Of a stretch of DNA of 30,641 nt, positions 6,622-13,608 are shown one piece after another. Source of the stretch: UBA6100 sp049658145 (lineage in GTDB: Bacteria > Actinomycetota > Coriobacteriia > Anaerosomatales > Anaerosomataceae); the NCBI GenBank assembly GCA_049658145.1, contig JBASOJ010000021.1, positions 1 through 30,641 of the forward strand, given 5' to 3'. The notes under the pieces were generated by a model. The model did no database searches. It saw nothing but the letters and a program-made list of their open reading frames with translations, and was not told the DNA's origin. Numbering within the stretch: position 1 is the stretch's first letter; every line of letters starts with the position of its first letter. A program made the position numbers and the translations under genes.

Positions 6622-7182
6622 ATGACACGGCCGCTCGACATCGGATCAGCCTTGCCCGCCGCCCGGCGGGCCGCCGGTATGTCCCAGCGGGAACTTGGCG
6701 CGGCGGTCGGAGTGGCACAACAGCAGGTGGCCCGCTGGGAGGCTTCCGGCTACCGGAACGCATCGCTCGAGCGGGTGGACGCCGTCGTCCGCGCGCTCGG
6801 CTGCGAAACCACCGAGCTGCCGCTCGCAGCCGAGGCTCGGGCGACGTACACGGTCGAGACGGTGGCACCGGCGGTCACACCGGTGCGCGATCTTGGCGAG
6901 ATCGCCGCCCGCATCCGCGCACATGACCGCGAACTGAAGGAGCAGTACGGCATCGTACGCATCGGCGTCTTCGGGAGCTTCGTGCACGGAGAGCAGACCG
7001 CTGAGAGCGATGTGGACCTGCTGGTAGAGATGCCGAAGCCGGGCGGATTCCTCTTTGTCGAGGCGGCGCAGTACATGGAGGATCTGCTCGGCAGAGATGT
7101 CGACTTCATCGAACCACACGCTCTGCACCCGCGGATGCACGATCGCGTTCTTCGGGAGACGGTCTATGTCTGGACAGCGTGA
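6622..7182 (+). CDS. XRE helix-turn-helix / nucleotidyltransferase fusion antitoxin
   Basis: A 186-residue protein. The N-terminal 60 residues are an XRE/Cro-type helix-turn-helix (MSQRELGAAVGVAQQQVARWE). The C-terminal half is an MNT nucleotidyltransferase with IGVFGSFVHGEQTAESDVDLLVEM-type active site (GS...SD-V-D) and a third acid in GRDVDFIEP. The linker is about 40 residues. It should repress its own promoter and modify a HEPN partner. The downstream partner, overlapping by 17 bases, is a HEPN gene with an internal deletion. A lone, apparently intact antitoxin beside a destroyed toxin fits a module under relaxed selection. Start ATG 6622 is fixed by promoter position and by the HTH alignment. 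Confidence 0.85.
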   Translation: MTRPLDIGSALPAARRAAGMSQRELGAAVGVAQQQVARWEASGYRNASLERVDAVVRALGCETTELPLAAEARATYTVETVAPAVTPVRDLGEIAARIRAHDRELKEQYGIVRIGVFGSFVHGEQTAESDVDLLVEMPKPGGFLFVEAAQYMEDLLGRDVDFIEPHALHPRMHDRVLRETVYVWTA

Positions 7183-7431
7183 CGAGTCGATCATCCTCGA
7201 GAGCCTGGTCGAAGCCGTCAGTCGCCTCATCGAGCTTGGCCGCGACGTGCCACGCGGCCACATCGGCGACGACCGCGACGATCGTGTGCGCATCACTATG
7301 ACGGCATCATCTGGCCGCGCGTGGCGGAGATCATCTGTGACCAACTGCCGCCACTGCTTCCCCGGCTCGCCGAGATCTGCGACCTCGTGCGCGCCGAGTT
7401 CGATGCGGCCGAGGCCGAACGGGGGTTGTGA
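7166..7431 (+). pseudogene. HEPN toxin remnant with internal deletion
   Basis: Starts at ATG 7166 (MSGQRDESIILESLVEAVSRL), inside the antitoxin gene. The HEPN-like N-terminal helix runs to about 7288 (HIGDDRDDR). It then jumps, in a different frame, to the C-terminal part AHHYDGIIWPRVAEII..., ending at TGA 7431. The middle third of the domain is missing: the IGEA helix and the segment carrying the catalytic Arg, roughly 40-45 residues. Only H-x-Y of the R-x4-H-x-Y motif remains. The frame change means any product from the ATG would be non-HEPN after residue 41. A real deletion is more likely than a base-calling error because whole conserved helices are absent. Confidence 0.8.
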
Positions 7432-7450
7432 GCCGACAGCTCATCAGCCG

Positions 7451-9709
7451 CTACAGCCCCCGCGCGCGCATCTCCTGCACGATGAAGCTCGCCACCGCGA
7501 GCCCCTTCGTGCGCCTGCCGAAGCCGGCATCCATCCCGCTCGCACACGCGATCTCGTCGGTCACCTGCGTGCCGCCTGCGATGAGTAGCAGCCGGTCGCG
7601 CACGCCCTTCTCCTCGGCGAGGCTGCTGAGCTTCTCCATCATCTCGCGGTGCACGTCGGCATGGGTGATGATCGTCGAGATGAGCACCACGGTGGCCGCG
7701 TGCTCGATGGCCGCGTCGAGCACCTTCTCGATGGGCACGCTGGTGCCGAGATACGTGACGCCGAAGCCCCACTTCTCAAGCCCGCCGTGCTTGATGTCGA
7801 TGATCTCGCGCATGCCCACCGAGTGTTCGTCCTCACCTACGGTGGCCGCCACGCAGCGGACGGTGCGCTCGTGCACGAAGTCGCGGATCTCCTCATCGGT
7901 GAGCACCTCGGGTGGCTCGGGGATCACGAGGGCGGCGGGGTCGATCGCCACCTGGAGGCGCCCCTTGAGTTCGATGAGCGTGCCTTCGGCCGGATGCATG
8001 ACGCGCTTGTGTATGACCTCGCAATCGTCGAGGTTCATCGCGCGGCCGATTTCGAGCGCGGCGGCTTCGGCGATCGCCTCGGCGGCCGGCAGGAACATCG
8101 TGACGGCCACGATGCCGTCGCCCGCCCACTCCACCTCGGGGGTGATGAGGCCCTTCGCGCGGGCTTCTGCAGTCTGTGTAAGCCGCGTCGCCGCGTTGTC
8201 CTCGGGGTCGAGCTCGTCGGTGAAGGGCACCTTCGCATCGTCGCAGAAGGTGCATCCCCCGATGAGGTCGCACGGCGCGGCCTCGCCGAAGCTGCTGCCA
8301 CGGTACCCCTCCGGGAGGTGGTTCTCGCCGAAGTGATGGCACACCGGCGCGAGGTAGTCGTCCGCACGCGGCACGATCGAGCCCACTGCCACACCGCCGG
8401 CGCTGTCGCGCGCGATGCCGTCGTCGTGCGTCTCGGGATACTCGCCGCTGTCGACGAAGTACGCCTTCTCCACGCCCGCGAAGTACCCGCCATCCTCCAA
8501 CATCGCCTCAAGGAAGAGCACTGCGCGCTCCTTGAGCTCGCGCACGCGCGCCTTGAGCTCGGGATTCTCGCGATCGACCTTCACCATCTCACGCAGACCG
8601 TCCATCCCGATGAGCGACTGCTTGGCGGTGTCCACCGCGGCCACGTTGTTGTAGTGCCACGGTACGTTGCGGCCCTCGTCAGGCGTGATCGTGGACTGGA
8701 TATCAGCCGAGGTCAGCCGCGAGATCAGCAGGTTCATCACGTGCGAGACCGTGGCATCGCGCGCCTCGGACTCCATGTACCGCGTGTTCTGCTGCGCCCG
8801 CATCTTGTACCTGCCGAAGAGGTCCCGCAGCGCGATCGCATACGGCAGGTCCATGCGCATACACGGCGCTGGCGCCGCGTCAGGTGGCACGGTGGAGAGC
8901 GCGATCAACTCGGCGGACATGCCCACGGCCTCCGAGAACGCGCAGTTGATGGCGTGCTGCACCAGCAGCTCGGGCATGACCTTCCACGCCTTCACGGCCG
9001 TGGCGTTCGCGTTGTGTGCGCCGTCGATCTGCAGGATGCCGGCGGCGGCCATGATGTGCTTGGCAACCGCGGCATCCACGAAGCTCCGGTACATGTTGAT
9101 GTTGCGGTAGAGCACGTTGTACTGCGGGTCCTGGTGCGCGCCGTTCACACCCTCCTCGGCGAACATCACCGCGATCTCCGGCCCCGCCACACCGCTCACG
9201 TACGAGTGGAAGTTGATGGGGCGGCCCACCTCGTCCTCGATGAGGTCGAGCGCGCGGCGCGACAGACGCAGCTGCTTGCGGGTGATGGCGATGCCGCCGA
9301 CGCCCTCGGGCGTCCCTTCGAGCAGCCCGTCCATGTGGCTCTGGCCGGCCGTGCGGATGACCATGATGTGGTCGGCGCCGTGCCAGGCGGCCATGCGCAT
9401 GCGGCGGATGTCGTCCTCCGGCCTGCCGGAGGCGATCTCGGTGGTGATCACGCAGTCGGGCTGCGGGTCGATGTTCTCGAAGTAGTGCGCTGCAGGCAGC
9501 GGGATCCCGCGCTCGAGCGGCTCCGACGTCTCGTGATACGTGAACTCGTACGCGCGCTGCCCCGGCACCGGCGTGCGCCAGCGCCAGCCCTCGCGACGCG
9601 GGCGGTAGTGCTCGAGTCCTTCGAGCAGCGCCTCGACGTCGAGCTTCTCGTTCGGGTCGAGCGGTGGGTCCGAGAGCGGCTTGCCGAAGCGGGATTCCTG
9701 CTCGCTCAT
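7451..9709 (-). CDS. oraE: D-ornithine 4,5-aminomutase, large (B12/PLP) subunit
   Basis: A 752-residue subunit. With OraS it converts D-ornithine to (2R,4S)-2,4-diaminopentanoate by radical 1,2-amino migration using adenosylcobalamin and PLP. The C-terminal Rossmann-like cobalamin domain carries DEHSVG (D-x-H-x-x-G, axial His629), and IIDIKHGG gives Lys640. The His-Lys spacing of 11 equals that of the Clostridium sticklandii enzyme (His618/Lys629), where the Lys binds PLP. A TIM-barrel body precedes it with blocks such as YVSGVAGPEIAVMF, NGAHQDPQYNVLYRN and GCTFCDDAK. Start ATG 9709 overlaps the oraS stop as ATGA, so subunits should be made in ratio. Length fits the family. Confidence 0.95.
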   Translation of the reverse strand: MSEQESRFGKPLSDPPLDPNEKLDVEALLEGLEHYRPRREGWRWRTPVPGQRAYEFTYHETSEPLERGIPLPAAHYFENIDPQPDCVITTEIASGRPEDDIRRMRMAAWHGADHIMVIRTAGQSHMDGLLEGTPEGVGGIAITRKQLRLSRRALDLIEDEVGRPINFHSYVSGVAGPEIAVMFAEEGVNGAHQDPQYNVLYRNINMYRSFVDAAVAKHIMAAAGILQIDGAHNANATAVKAWKVMPELLVQHAINCAFSEAVGMSAELIALSTVPPDAAPAPCMRMDLPYAIALRDLFGRYKMRAQQNTRYMESEARDATVSHVMNLLISRLTSADIQSTITPDEGRNVPWHYNNVAAVDTAKQSLIGMDGLREMVKVDRENPELKARVRELKERAVLFLEAMLEDGGYFAGVEKAYFVDSGEYPETHDDGIARDSAGGVAVGSIVPRADDYLAPVCHHFGENHLPEGYRGSSFGEAAPCDLIGGCTFCDDAKVPFTDELDPEDNAATRLTQTAEARAKGLITPEVEWAGDGIVAVTMFLPAAEAIAEAAALEIGRAMNLDDCEVIHKRVMHPAEGTLIELKGRLQVAIDPAALVIPEPPEVLTDEEIRDFVHERTVRCVAATVGEDEHSVGMREIIDIKHGGLEKWGFGVTYLGTSVPIEKVLDAAIEHAATVVLISTIITHADVHREMMEKLSSLAEEKGVRDRLLLIAGGTQVTDEIACASGMDAGFGRRTKGLAVASFIVQEMRARGL

Positions 9710-10068
9710 CGCGCGCCACCCCACTTCGCCTCGGCAAGGCCCCAACCCTCGCCAGCCGCCAGCCGGACCGCGGCGGTCGGCGCATCCACGCCCCACGCCC
9801 GCATGGCCACCAGCACCACATGCCCCGCGCCGTGGCCGAGGAGTCCGCGTGTCTCGCACTCGGCGACAACCGCCTTGCAGGTGAGCGAGTCGACACCCAT
9901 GCGCATGAGCACGCTACGCTCGATTGAAGGCGACGTGTGTGTGCGGGCAAGATCGACCATCGGATCCACACACGCGCGGGAGAGCTCCCAGAAACGCGCC
10001 TCAAGCTCCGCGTCAGTGAGGCCCCCGAGATGCTTACGGGCCTCGGCGAACGTGTCCTCGCGTGCCAT
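9706..10068 (-). CDS. oraS: D-ornithine 4,5-aminomutase, small subunit
   Basis: A 120-residue protein, matching the roughly 121-residue OraS of clostridia. Recognisable parts are the N-terminal REDTFAEARKHLGGLTDAEL, ERFWELSR-like FWELSRACVDPMVDLARTHTSPSIERSVLMRMG, and GLLGHGAGHVVL. OraS packs on OraE and is needed for activity. ATG 10068 is chosen because GGAGGAG lies five to six bases upstream and the homologous N-terminus starts there; an upstream ATG at 10122 would add 18 unconserved residues. It is translationally coupled to oraE. Upstream 10069-10214 holds two GCGTATGCA motifs and no gene. Confidence 0.92.
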   Translation of the reverse strand: MAREDTFAEARKHLGGLTDAELEARFWELSRACVDPMVDLARTHTSPSIERSVLMRMGVDSLTCKAVVAECETRGLLGHGAGHVVLVAMRAWGVDAPTAAVRLAAGEGWGLAEAKWGGAR

Positions 10069-10087
10069 TCGTGCTCCTCCCGCATGG

Positions 10088-10180
10088 GCGTATGCAATCC
10101 GCACACATTCTGATGCAAGCATAGCGGCACCAGGCGCGGTCGCAAGGGGGGAACGGGGCCGGCGCGCGATCGCGTATGCA
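10088..10180. promoter_or_regulatory. GCGTATGCA motifs upstream of oraS
   Basis: GCGTATGCA occurs at 10088-10096 and 10172-10180, within the 146-bp gap upstream of oraS. The first copy lies in a looser dyad (TATGC at 10091 and GCATA at 10119). A third exact copy is upstream of ord (16906-16914). The shared 9-mer in front of both parts of the ornithine pathway suggests a common regulator. Confidence 0.45.
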
Positions 10181-10214
10181 GGCAGTGTGAGTATTCCCCA
10201 GGCTGCCGAAGTGC

Positions 10215-10697
10215 CTACTCGATGAGTGCGTCCAGGCGCTCCCGCAGGTCGGTCTCGGAGAGTGGGCCGATCACGGTGTGCACGACCGCGCCGTCGGCAC
10301 CCACGAACACCGAGGTCGGGATGTACTGCGTGGGATAGCGGTCGATGACCAGCCGGGCCGGCGGATCGGTGGTGACGGCGTCGACGTAGGCGATGCGCCC
10401 CTCATATTCCGGCACGACCTTCGCGGCGACCGCCGCGAGTTCGGTGCAGGACACTCAAGTGAGCGAGTGGATGAGGACGTAGACGGGCTCTCCCGCAGCG
10501 AGCGCCGCGTCGAGCGTGGCCACAGGGTCACCCGCGGACGGTGGCGCCTCCGGCTCGCCGCCGGAGAGGGCCGCCGCCACGCCGATGACCACAAGGACCG
10601 CGACCGCGATCAGCGCGACCCGCCCGCGCCCGCGATGCGGAGCGGCGGGCGCAGAGTCGGGTTGAGGCAGCGCGTCCTCGCCCTGCTCGTCGCTCAC
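10215..10697 (-). CDS. Membrane-anchored thioredoxin-like selenoprotein (Sec-x-x-Cys)
   Basis: Read through one in-frame TGA (10455-10457), this encodes 160 residues from GTG 10697. Residues 1-26 are cytoplasmic, 27-44 form a single membrane helix (VALIAVAVLVVIGVAAAL), and the rest is a thioredoxin fold. The TGA is codon 81 in YVLIHSLT-U-VSC, exactly where the first Cys of a C-x-x-C motif is expected, giving Sec81-Val-Ser-Cys84. The cis-Pro loop YIPTSVFV and the following strand are present in the second half. Neither half alone makes a thioredoxin domain. A perfect hairpin with GGUC loop lies 17 nt after the TGA. Likely an extracytoplasmic thiol oxidoreductase. A simple nonsense mutation is possible but would be a coincidence at this codon. 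Confidence 0.78.
10422..10437 (-). promoter_or_regulatory. Bacterial SECIS-like hairpin for the thioredoxin TGA
   Basis: On the mRNA strand CGCGGC-GGTC-GCCGCG forms a six-pair perfect stem with a GGUC loop, beginning 18 nt after the TGA (10455-10457). Bacterial SECIS elements lie immediately downstream of the UGA with a G at the start of the apical loop; E. coli fdhF has GGUCU there. Position and loop fit, though GC-rich DNA forms hairpins easily. Confidence 0.62.
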
Positions 10698-10698
10698 C

Positions 10699-10941
10699 TT
10701 AGGCCCCTGCGCGCTCGAGTATCGACTTCACCTCGGCGACCTTGGGCAGACGCCCGGCAAGGCGCACCTCACCGTTCACCACCAGGCCCGGCGTCGACAT
10801 GATGCCGTACGCCATGATGTCGGTGAGCTCGGTGACCTTCTCCACCTCGGCGTCGAGACCCAGCTCCGCCACCGCCTCGCGCACCGTCTTCTCGAGCTGC
10901 TTGCACTTAGCGCATCCGGTGCCGAGTACTTTGATCTCCAT
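10699..10941 (-). CDS. Small thioredoxin-like protein (redox-active disulfide protein 2 type)
   Basis: An 80-residue mini-thioredoxin: MEIKVLGTGCAKC with the redox pair Cys10/Cys13, a helix KQLEKTVREAVAELG, and the cis-Pro loop STPGLVVNGEV. It matches the TIGR00412-type small thioredoxins that accompany ArsR regulators and COG0701 permeases in many genomes. It lacks a signal peptide, so it is cytoplasmic. ATG 10941 follows GGAAGG. It ends one base before the start of the selenoprotein gene, so the two are almost certainly co-transcribed. Its likely job is to move electrons or metal(loid) ions between thiols; the exact partner is inferred. Confidence 0.88.
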   Translation of the reverse strand: MEIKVLGTGCAKCKQLEKTVREAVAELGLDAEVEKVTELTDIMAYGIMSTPGLVVNGEVRLAGRLPKVAEVKSILERAGA

Positions 10942-10975
10942 GAGAAGTACCTTCCGTGTATGGCCCCGCAGGGCT

Positions 10976-11299
10976 CTAGAGTCCTTCGATCGCCGACGCT
11001 ACCGCCGCGAGCACGTCGCGCTGGACCGTGTAGTAGACCCACGTACCGTCCTTGCGTGCGCTCACGAGGCCAGCCTCCCGCAACACCGTCATGTGGTGCG
11101 AGACCGTCGACGCAGCCAGGCCGAGGTGCTCGGAGAGCTTACACGCGCATACCTCGTCGCTCGCGCAGCACGTCGCGCCCGTCTCGGCGGCCTTCACGAT
11201 CAGGAAGCGCACGATCTCGCGGCGCTGTGCAGACGCGAGCGCTTTGAGTGCCGCGTCGAGCTGCACCTCGGTGAGACGATCAGCAGCCACAGCCGCCAT
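10976..11299 (-). CDS. ArsR-family metalloregulator
   Basis: A 107-residue winged-helix repressor. The recognition helix region is LSEHLGLAASTVSHHMTVLREAGLV, followed by the wing ARKDGTWVYYTV. The metal-sensing motif before it is EVCACKL (Cys51, Cys53), matching the ELCVCDL As(III)/Sb(III) site of ArsR, with an extra Cys44-Cys45 pair. Such proteins leave DNA when trivalent arsenic or similar thiophilic ions bind. It overlaps the end of the upstream gene by 20 bases. Two perfect TTCGA-N6-TCGAA palindromes in the divergent promoter region at 12130-12175 are the probable operators controlling both this operon and the permease. Confidence 0.9.
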   Translation of the reverse strand: MAAVAADRLTEVQLDAALKALASAQRREIVRFLIVKAAETGATCCASDEVCACKLSEHLGLAASTVSHHMTVLREAGLVSARKDGTWVYYTVQRDVLAAVASAIEGL

Positions 11300-12113
11300 C
11301 TGCGGTCACCTCCCGGGCCACCCGCACGATCGCATCCAGATCGACACCGCCGAAGCACGCCACCACACCGTTCACGACGACCATCGGCGGCTCGGCTTGC
11401 CGCACGATCATCGCGTCGAGTACCGCATGGCGCTCTGCATCGACGAGGGAGTACAGATCACGCTCCATGACGGCGGCGCTGAAGCCCTCGCGCCGAAGCC
11501 GCTCGCCGACCACGTGGGCACGCCACGCGCTCGGCAGATCTCAAGTGGAACCTTCAGGTGCGAAGAACTCGACCTCCGAACCGGGGTCGCACAGCAGGCT
11601 CCCGCCTCAACCACAGCCCGGGCCGGTGACCAGGGTCACCGTGAGGGGCGCGCACTCACCGTGCGACGTGACGGCCGCCCCGCCACAGCACGCCTCGCCC
11701 GGAACACCCGCCGGAGCCAGTCCTGCTGCAACCATGATCGCGTCATAGACCACGTCGCGCCCGACGGCTTCTGTTCGCACGCCGCCGACCTCGATCTCCC
11801 GGCAACACGCTGACTCGCCGACGAGATCCCCGCACGAGGGGCAGTCGCTCATCACACTCGCGCCGCCCAGCCATTCCTCGGCGGGGCGACCGTTGACGAG
11901 CACACGATTGGAGTCGGCCAGCTTCTCCGCGGTCAACTCACGCTCGACGAGTTCGAGCGTCACCGCCTCGCGCGCCAGGAGGCGACGCGCGTCATCGACC
12001 GCGGTGCGAACGCCCTCGCGCGTGTCGCCGCACCGGTCACAGGTCTCACCGTCCACGACGAGGTACTCGAGCTCCACGAGCACGTTCGTAGGACCTCCAC
12101 AGCAGCCAGCCAC
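11280..12113 (-). CDS. DUF2703-like / thioredoxin-like fusion with two candidate Sec codons
   Basis: From GTG 12113 the first 168 residues carry N-terminal CC, the CDRC motif (Cys25, Cys28; DUF2703/thioredoxin-like), CPSC (91-94), SACC and EACC pairs, ending ...LVTGPGCG. A TGA (11607-11609, codon 169) follows. The same frame continues with GGSLLCDPGSEVEFFAPEGST, a second TGA (11541-11543, codon 191), then DLPSAWRAHVVGERL... and a cis-Pro-like EPPMVVVNG, ending ADGGCGC. The part between the TGAs has no ATG, GTG or TTG start in frame, only CTG, which supports readthrough. Both TGAs sit in Cys-like contexts with hairpins downstream. Alternatives: codon 169 is a true stop and the second protein starts at CTG, or the locus is damaged. 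The Cys content fits metal(loid) thiol chemistry. Confidence 0.5.
11505..11535 (-). promoter_or_regulatory. SECIS-like hairpin after the TGA at 11541-11543
   Basis: Five nt after the TGA the mRNA strand has GCCGA ... TCGGC (outer stem) enclosing CGTGG-CGTGC-CCACG (inner stem and loop). Outer and inner stems are perfect, with a 3x3 internal loop. G is the second loop base, about 20 nt from the TGA, within the usual bacterial SECIS range. Confidence 0.42.
11570..11589 (-). promoter_or_regulatory. SECIS-like hairpin after the TGA at 11607-11609
   Basis: Seventeen nt after the TGA the mRNA strand forms CGACC-CCG / CGG-A-GGTCG with a GTT loop and one bulged A. G is the first loop base, about 26 nt from the TGA. 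Shape and distance suit a bacterial SECIS, but the evidence for readthrough at this TGA is the weakest of the three. Confidence 0.33.
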
Positions 12114-12129
12114 AGGGAATCAACTCCGA

Positions 12130-12175
12130 TTCGACAATCATCGAACTGCTCTCTATACTTCGACACACATCGAAG
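12130..12175. promoter_or_regulatory. Twin ArsR-type operators in the divergent promoter
   Basis: Two perfect palindromes with six-base spacers: TTCGACAATCATCGAA (12130-12145) and CTTCGACACACATCGAAG (12158-12175), centres 29 bp apart. They lie between the divergent starts of the redox operon (12113) and the permease (12220). For the permease, TTCGAC (12130-12135), an 18-bp spacer and TATACT (12154-12159) make a promoter overlapping both operators. Repressor binding should shut down both directions. Confidence 0.78.
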
Positions 12176-12219
12176 CATACGATGCTACACGGTGACACAC
12201 AACCCGGGACTGGAGAACG

Positions 12220-13236
12220 ATGATCGCGATCGGCGACCTGTTCGGCTGGCTGAACGACCAGCTTCTCAAGATGCTGTGGCTGAACGACCTCGTGGGAGCC
12301 TTCGTCGAGAACGTGCTGCGGCTGCCGCTCGATGAGCGCCTCGGTGCGAGTGTGCAGTTCTTCCTCTACGACACCATCAAGATCTTCGCGCTGCTCTCGG
12401 CGCTCATCTTCGCCATCTCCTACGTGCAGAGCTACTTCCCCCCCGAGCGGACCAAGCGCATCCTCGGCCGGTTCGGCGGCATTGGAGGCAGGATCCTGGG
12501 CGCGCTGCTGGGCACGATCACGCCGTTCTGCTCGTGTTCGTCGATCCCGCTCTTCATAGGCTTCACCTCGGCGGGCCTGCCGCTCGGCGTGACGTTCTCG
12601 TTCCTCATCAGCTCGCCGCTCGTGGACCTCGCCTCGGTCATCCTGCTCGCGAGCATCTTCAACTGGAAGATCGCGATCGCGTACGTGGTGACCGGGCTGG
12701 TGCTCGCGGTCGCCGGCGGCTCGGTGATCAGCGCCCTCAAGATGGAGCGTTACGTGGAGCCCTTCGTATACGGCTCGCACCTTGCCGAGGTCGACCTCCC
12801 CGAGATGACCCGCCGCGACCGCGTCTCCTTCGCGTGGCAGGCGGTCGTCGACATCGTGAAGCGCGTCTGGCCGTACGTGCTCGCGGGCGTGGGCATCGGC
12901 GCGGTCATCCACGGCTGGATCCCTGAGGAATGGGTCGCGGCCGTGCTCGGCGACAAGAACCCGTTCTCGGTGGTGCTCGCCACGCTCATCGGCGTGCCGA
13001 TGTATGCCGACATCTTCGGCACGCTGCCGATTGCGGAGGCGCTGGTGGCCAAGGGCGTCGGACTCGGCACGGTGCTCGCGTTCATGATGGCCGTGACCGC
13101 GCTCTCGCTGCCATCACTCGTGATGCTCAAGAAGGTCGTGAAGACGCCGCTCCTCGCCACGTTCTTCGGCCTGGTCGTTGCAGGCATCCTCGTGATCGGC
13201 TACGGCTTCAACGCACTCGGCGGCTGGTTCATCTAG
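12220..13236 (+). CDS. COG0701 (ArsP/DUF318-type) permease
   Basis: A 338-residue polytopic membrane protein with about eight helices. It contains TPFCSCSSIPLFIGF (Cys104, Cys106), the signature loop of COG0701 permeases, and a second half with IGVPMYADIFGTLPIAEALV. Members include ArsP, which exports trivalent organoarsenicals, and others linked to arsenite or other metal(loid)s. The paired Cys near the membrane suit thiophilic substrates. It is divergent from the ArsR-thioredoxin operon and shares its twin operators, so export and redox handling should be induced together. The substrate cannot be read from sequence. Start ATG 12220 has GGAGAACG just upstream. Confidence 0.9.
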   Translation: MIAIGDLFGWLNDQLLKMLWLNDLVGAFVENVLRLPLDERLGASVQFFLYDTIKIFALLSALIFAISYVQSYFPPERTKRILGRFGGIGGRILGALLGTITPFCSCSSIPLFIGFTSAGLPLGVTFSFLISSPLVDLASVILLASIFNWKIAIAYVVTGLVLAVAGGSVISALKMERYVEPFVYGSHLAEVDLPEMTRRDRVSFAWQAVVDIVKRVWPYVLAGVGIGAVIHGWIPEEWVAAVLGDKNPFSVVLATLIGVPMYADIFGTLPIAEALVAKGVGLGTVLAFMMAVTALSLPSLVMLKKVVKTPLLATFFGLVVAGILVIGYGFNALGGWFI

Positions 13237-13266
13237 CGGCGCCGATTGGAGCGTGTCAGAGCGGGT

Positions 13267-13300
13267 AGATACACTCGCGGTGTATCCGTTCGGTGTATCT
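13267..13300. promoter_or_regulatory. vapBC operator with three GTGTATC half-sites
   Basis: AGATACAC (13267-13274) is followed by GTGTATC (13280-13286) and GTGTATCT (13293-13300), giving nested palindromes 15 to 48 bases before the vapB start. The half-site is the one repeated in front of the RHH-MNT gene at 4931-4949. This is the expected place for VapBC autorepression. Confidence 0.7.
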
Positions 13301-13314
13301 GCGAGGTGATCCGC

Positions 13315-13608
13315 GTGGCGGTCTACAAGGTGAACGTGTCCTTGCCCGAGCATCTGGTGAGCGAGATCGACGAAGCTGCCGCCGAGCTCGGCCTGACCCG
13401 AAGCGGCTTCATCGCCGAAGCCAGTACGCGATACATCGTGGATGTGCAGAACCTTTCCACCGAGGAGCGCCGGCGCAAGGACATCGAGCGTGCGATCGAG
13501 TCCTTCAAGCGCATAGGGGCTCAGGCGCCGCCGGGCACCGGACAGCGGATGATGGAGCAGCTGCGTAAGGACCGGGACCGGGACACTCCTCCGGAGATGC
13601 TGCGATGA
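13315..13608 (+). CDS. vapB: VapB-type ribbon-helix-helix antitoxin
   Basis: A 97-residue protein. The N-terminal ribbon-helix-helix is YKVNVSLPEHLVSEIDEAAAELGLTRSGFIAEA, described here by its strand VNVSLP and helix starts LVSEID and TRSGFI. The C-terminal half is charged (EERRRKDIERAIESFKRI), as in antitoxin tails that wrap the toxin. GTG 13315 is chosen because GAGGTGATCC precedes it and the RHH strand begins immediately; an upstream in-frame ATG at 13246 would run through the operator. Its end overlaps vapC as ATGA. It should block VapC and repress the operon through the GTGTATC repeats. Confidence 0.85.
   Translation: MAVYKVNVSLPEHLVSEIDEAAAELGLTRSGFIAEASTRYIVDVQNLSTEERRRKDIERAIESFKRIGAQAPPGTGQRMMEQLRKDRDRDTPPEMLR

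Noticed and set aside
7649..10225. An 858-codon open frame on the plus strand
   Set aside because: It lies antisense to oraE and oraS and is rich in Arg, His, Val and Asp, the usual mirror of a GC-rich gene. The oraE reading has clear family motifs.
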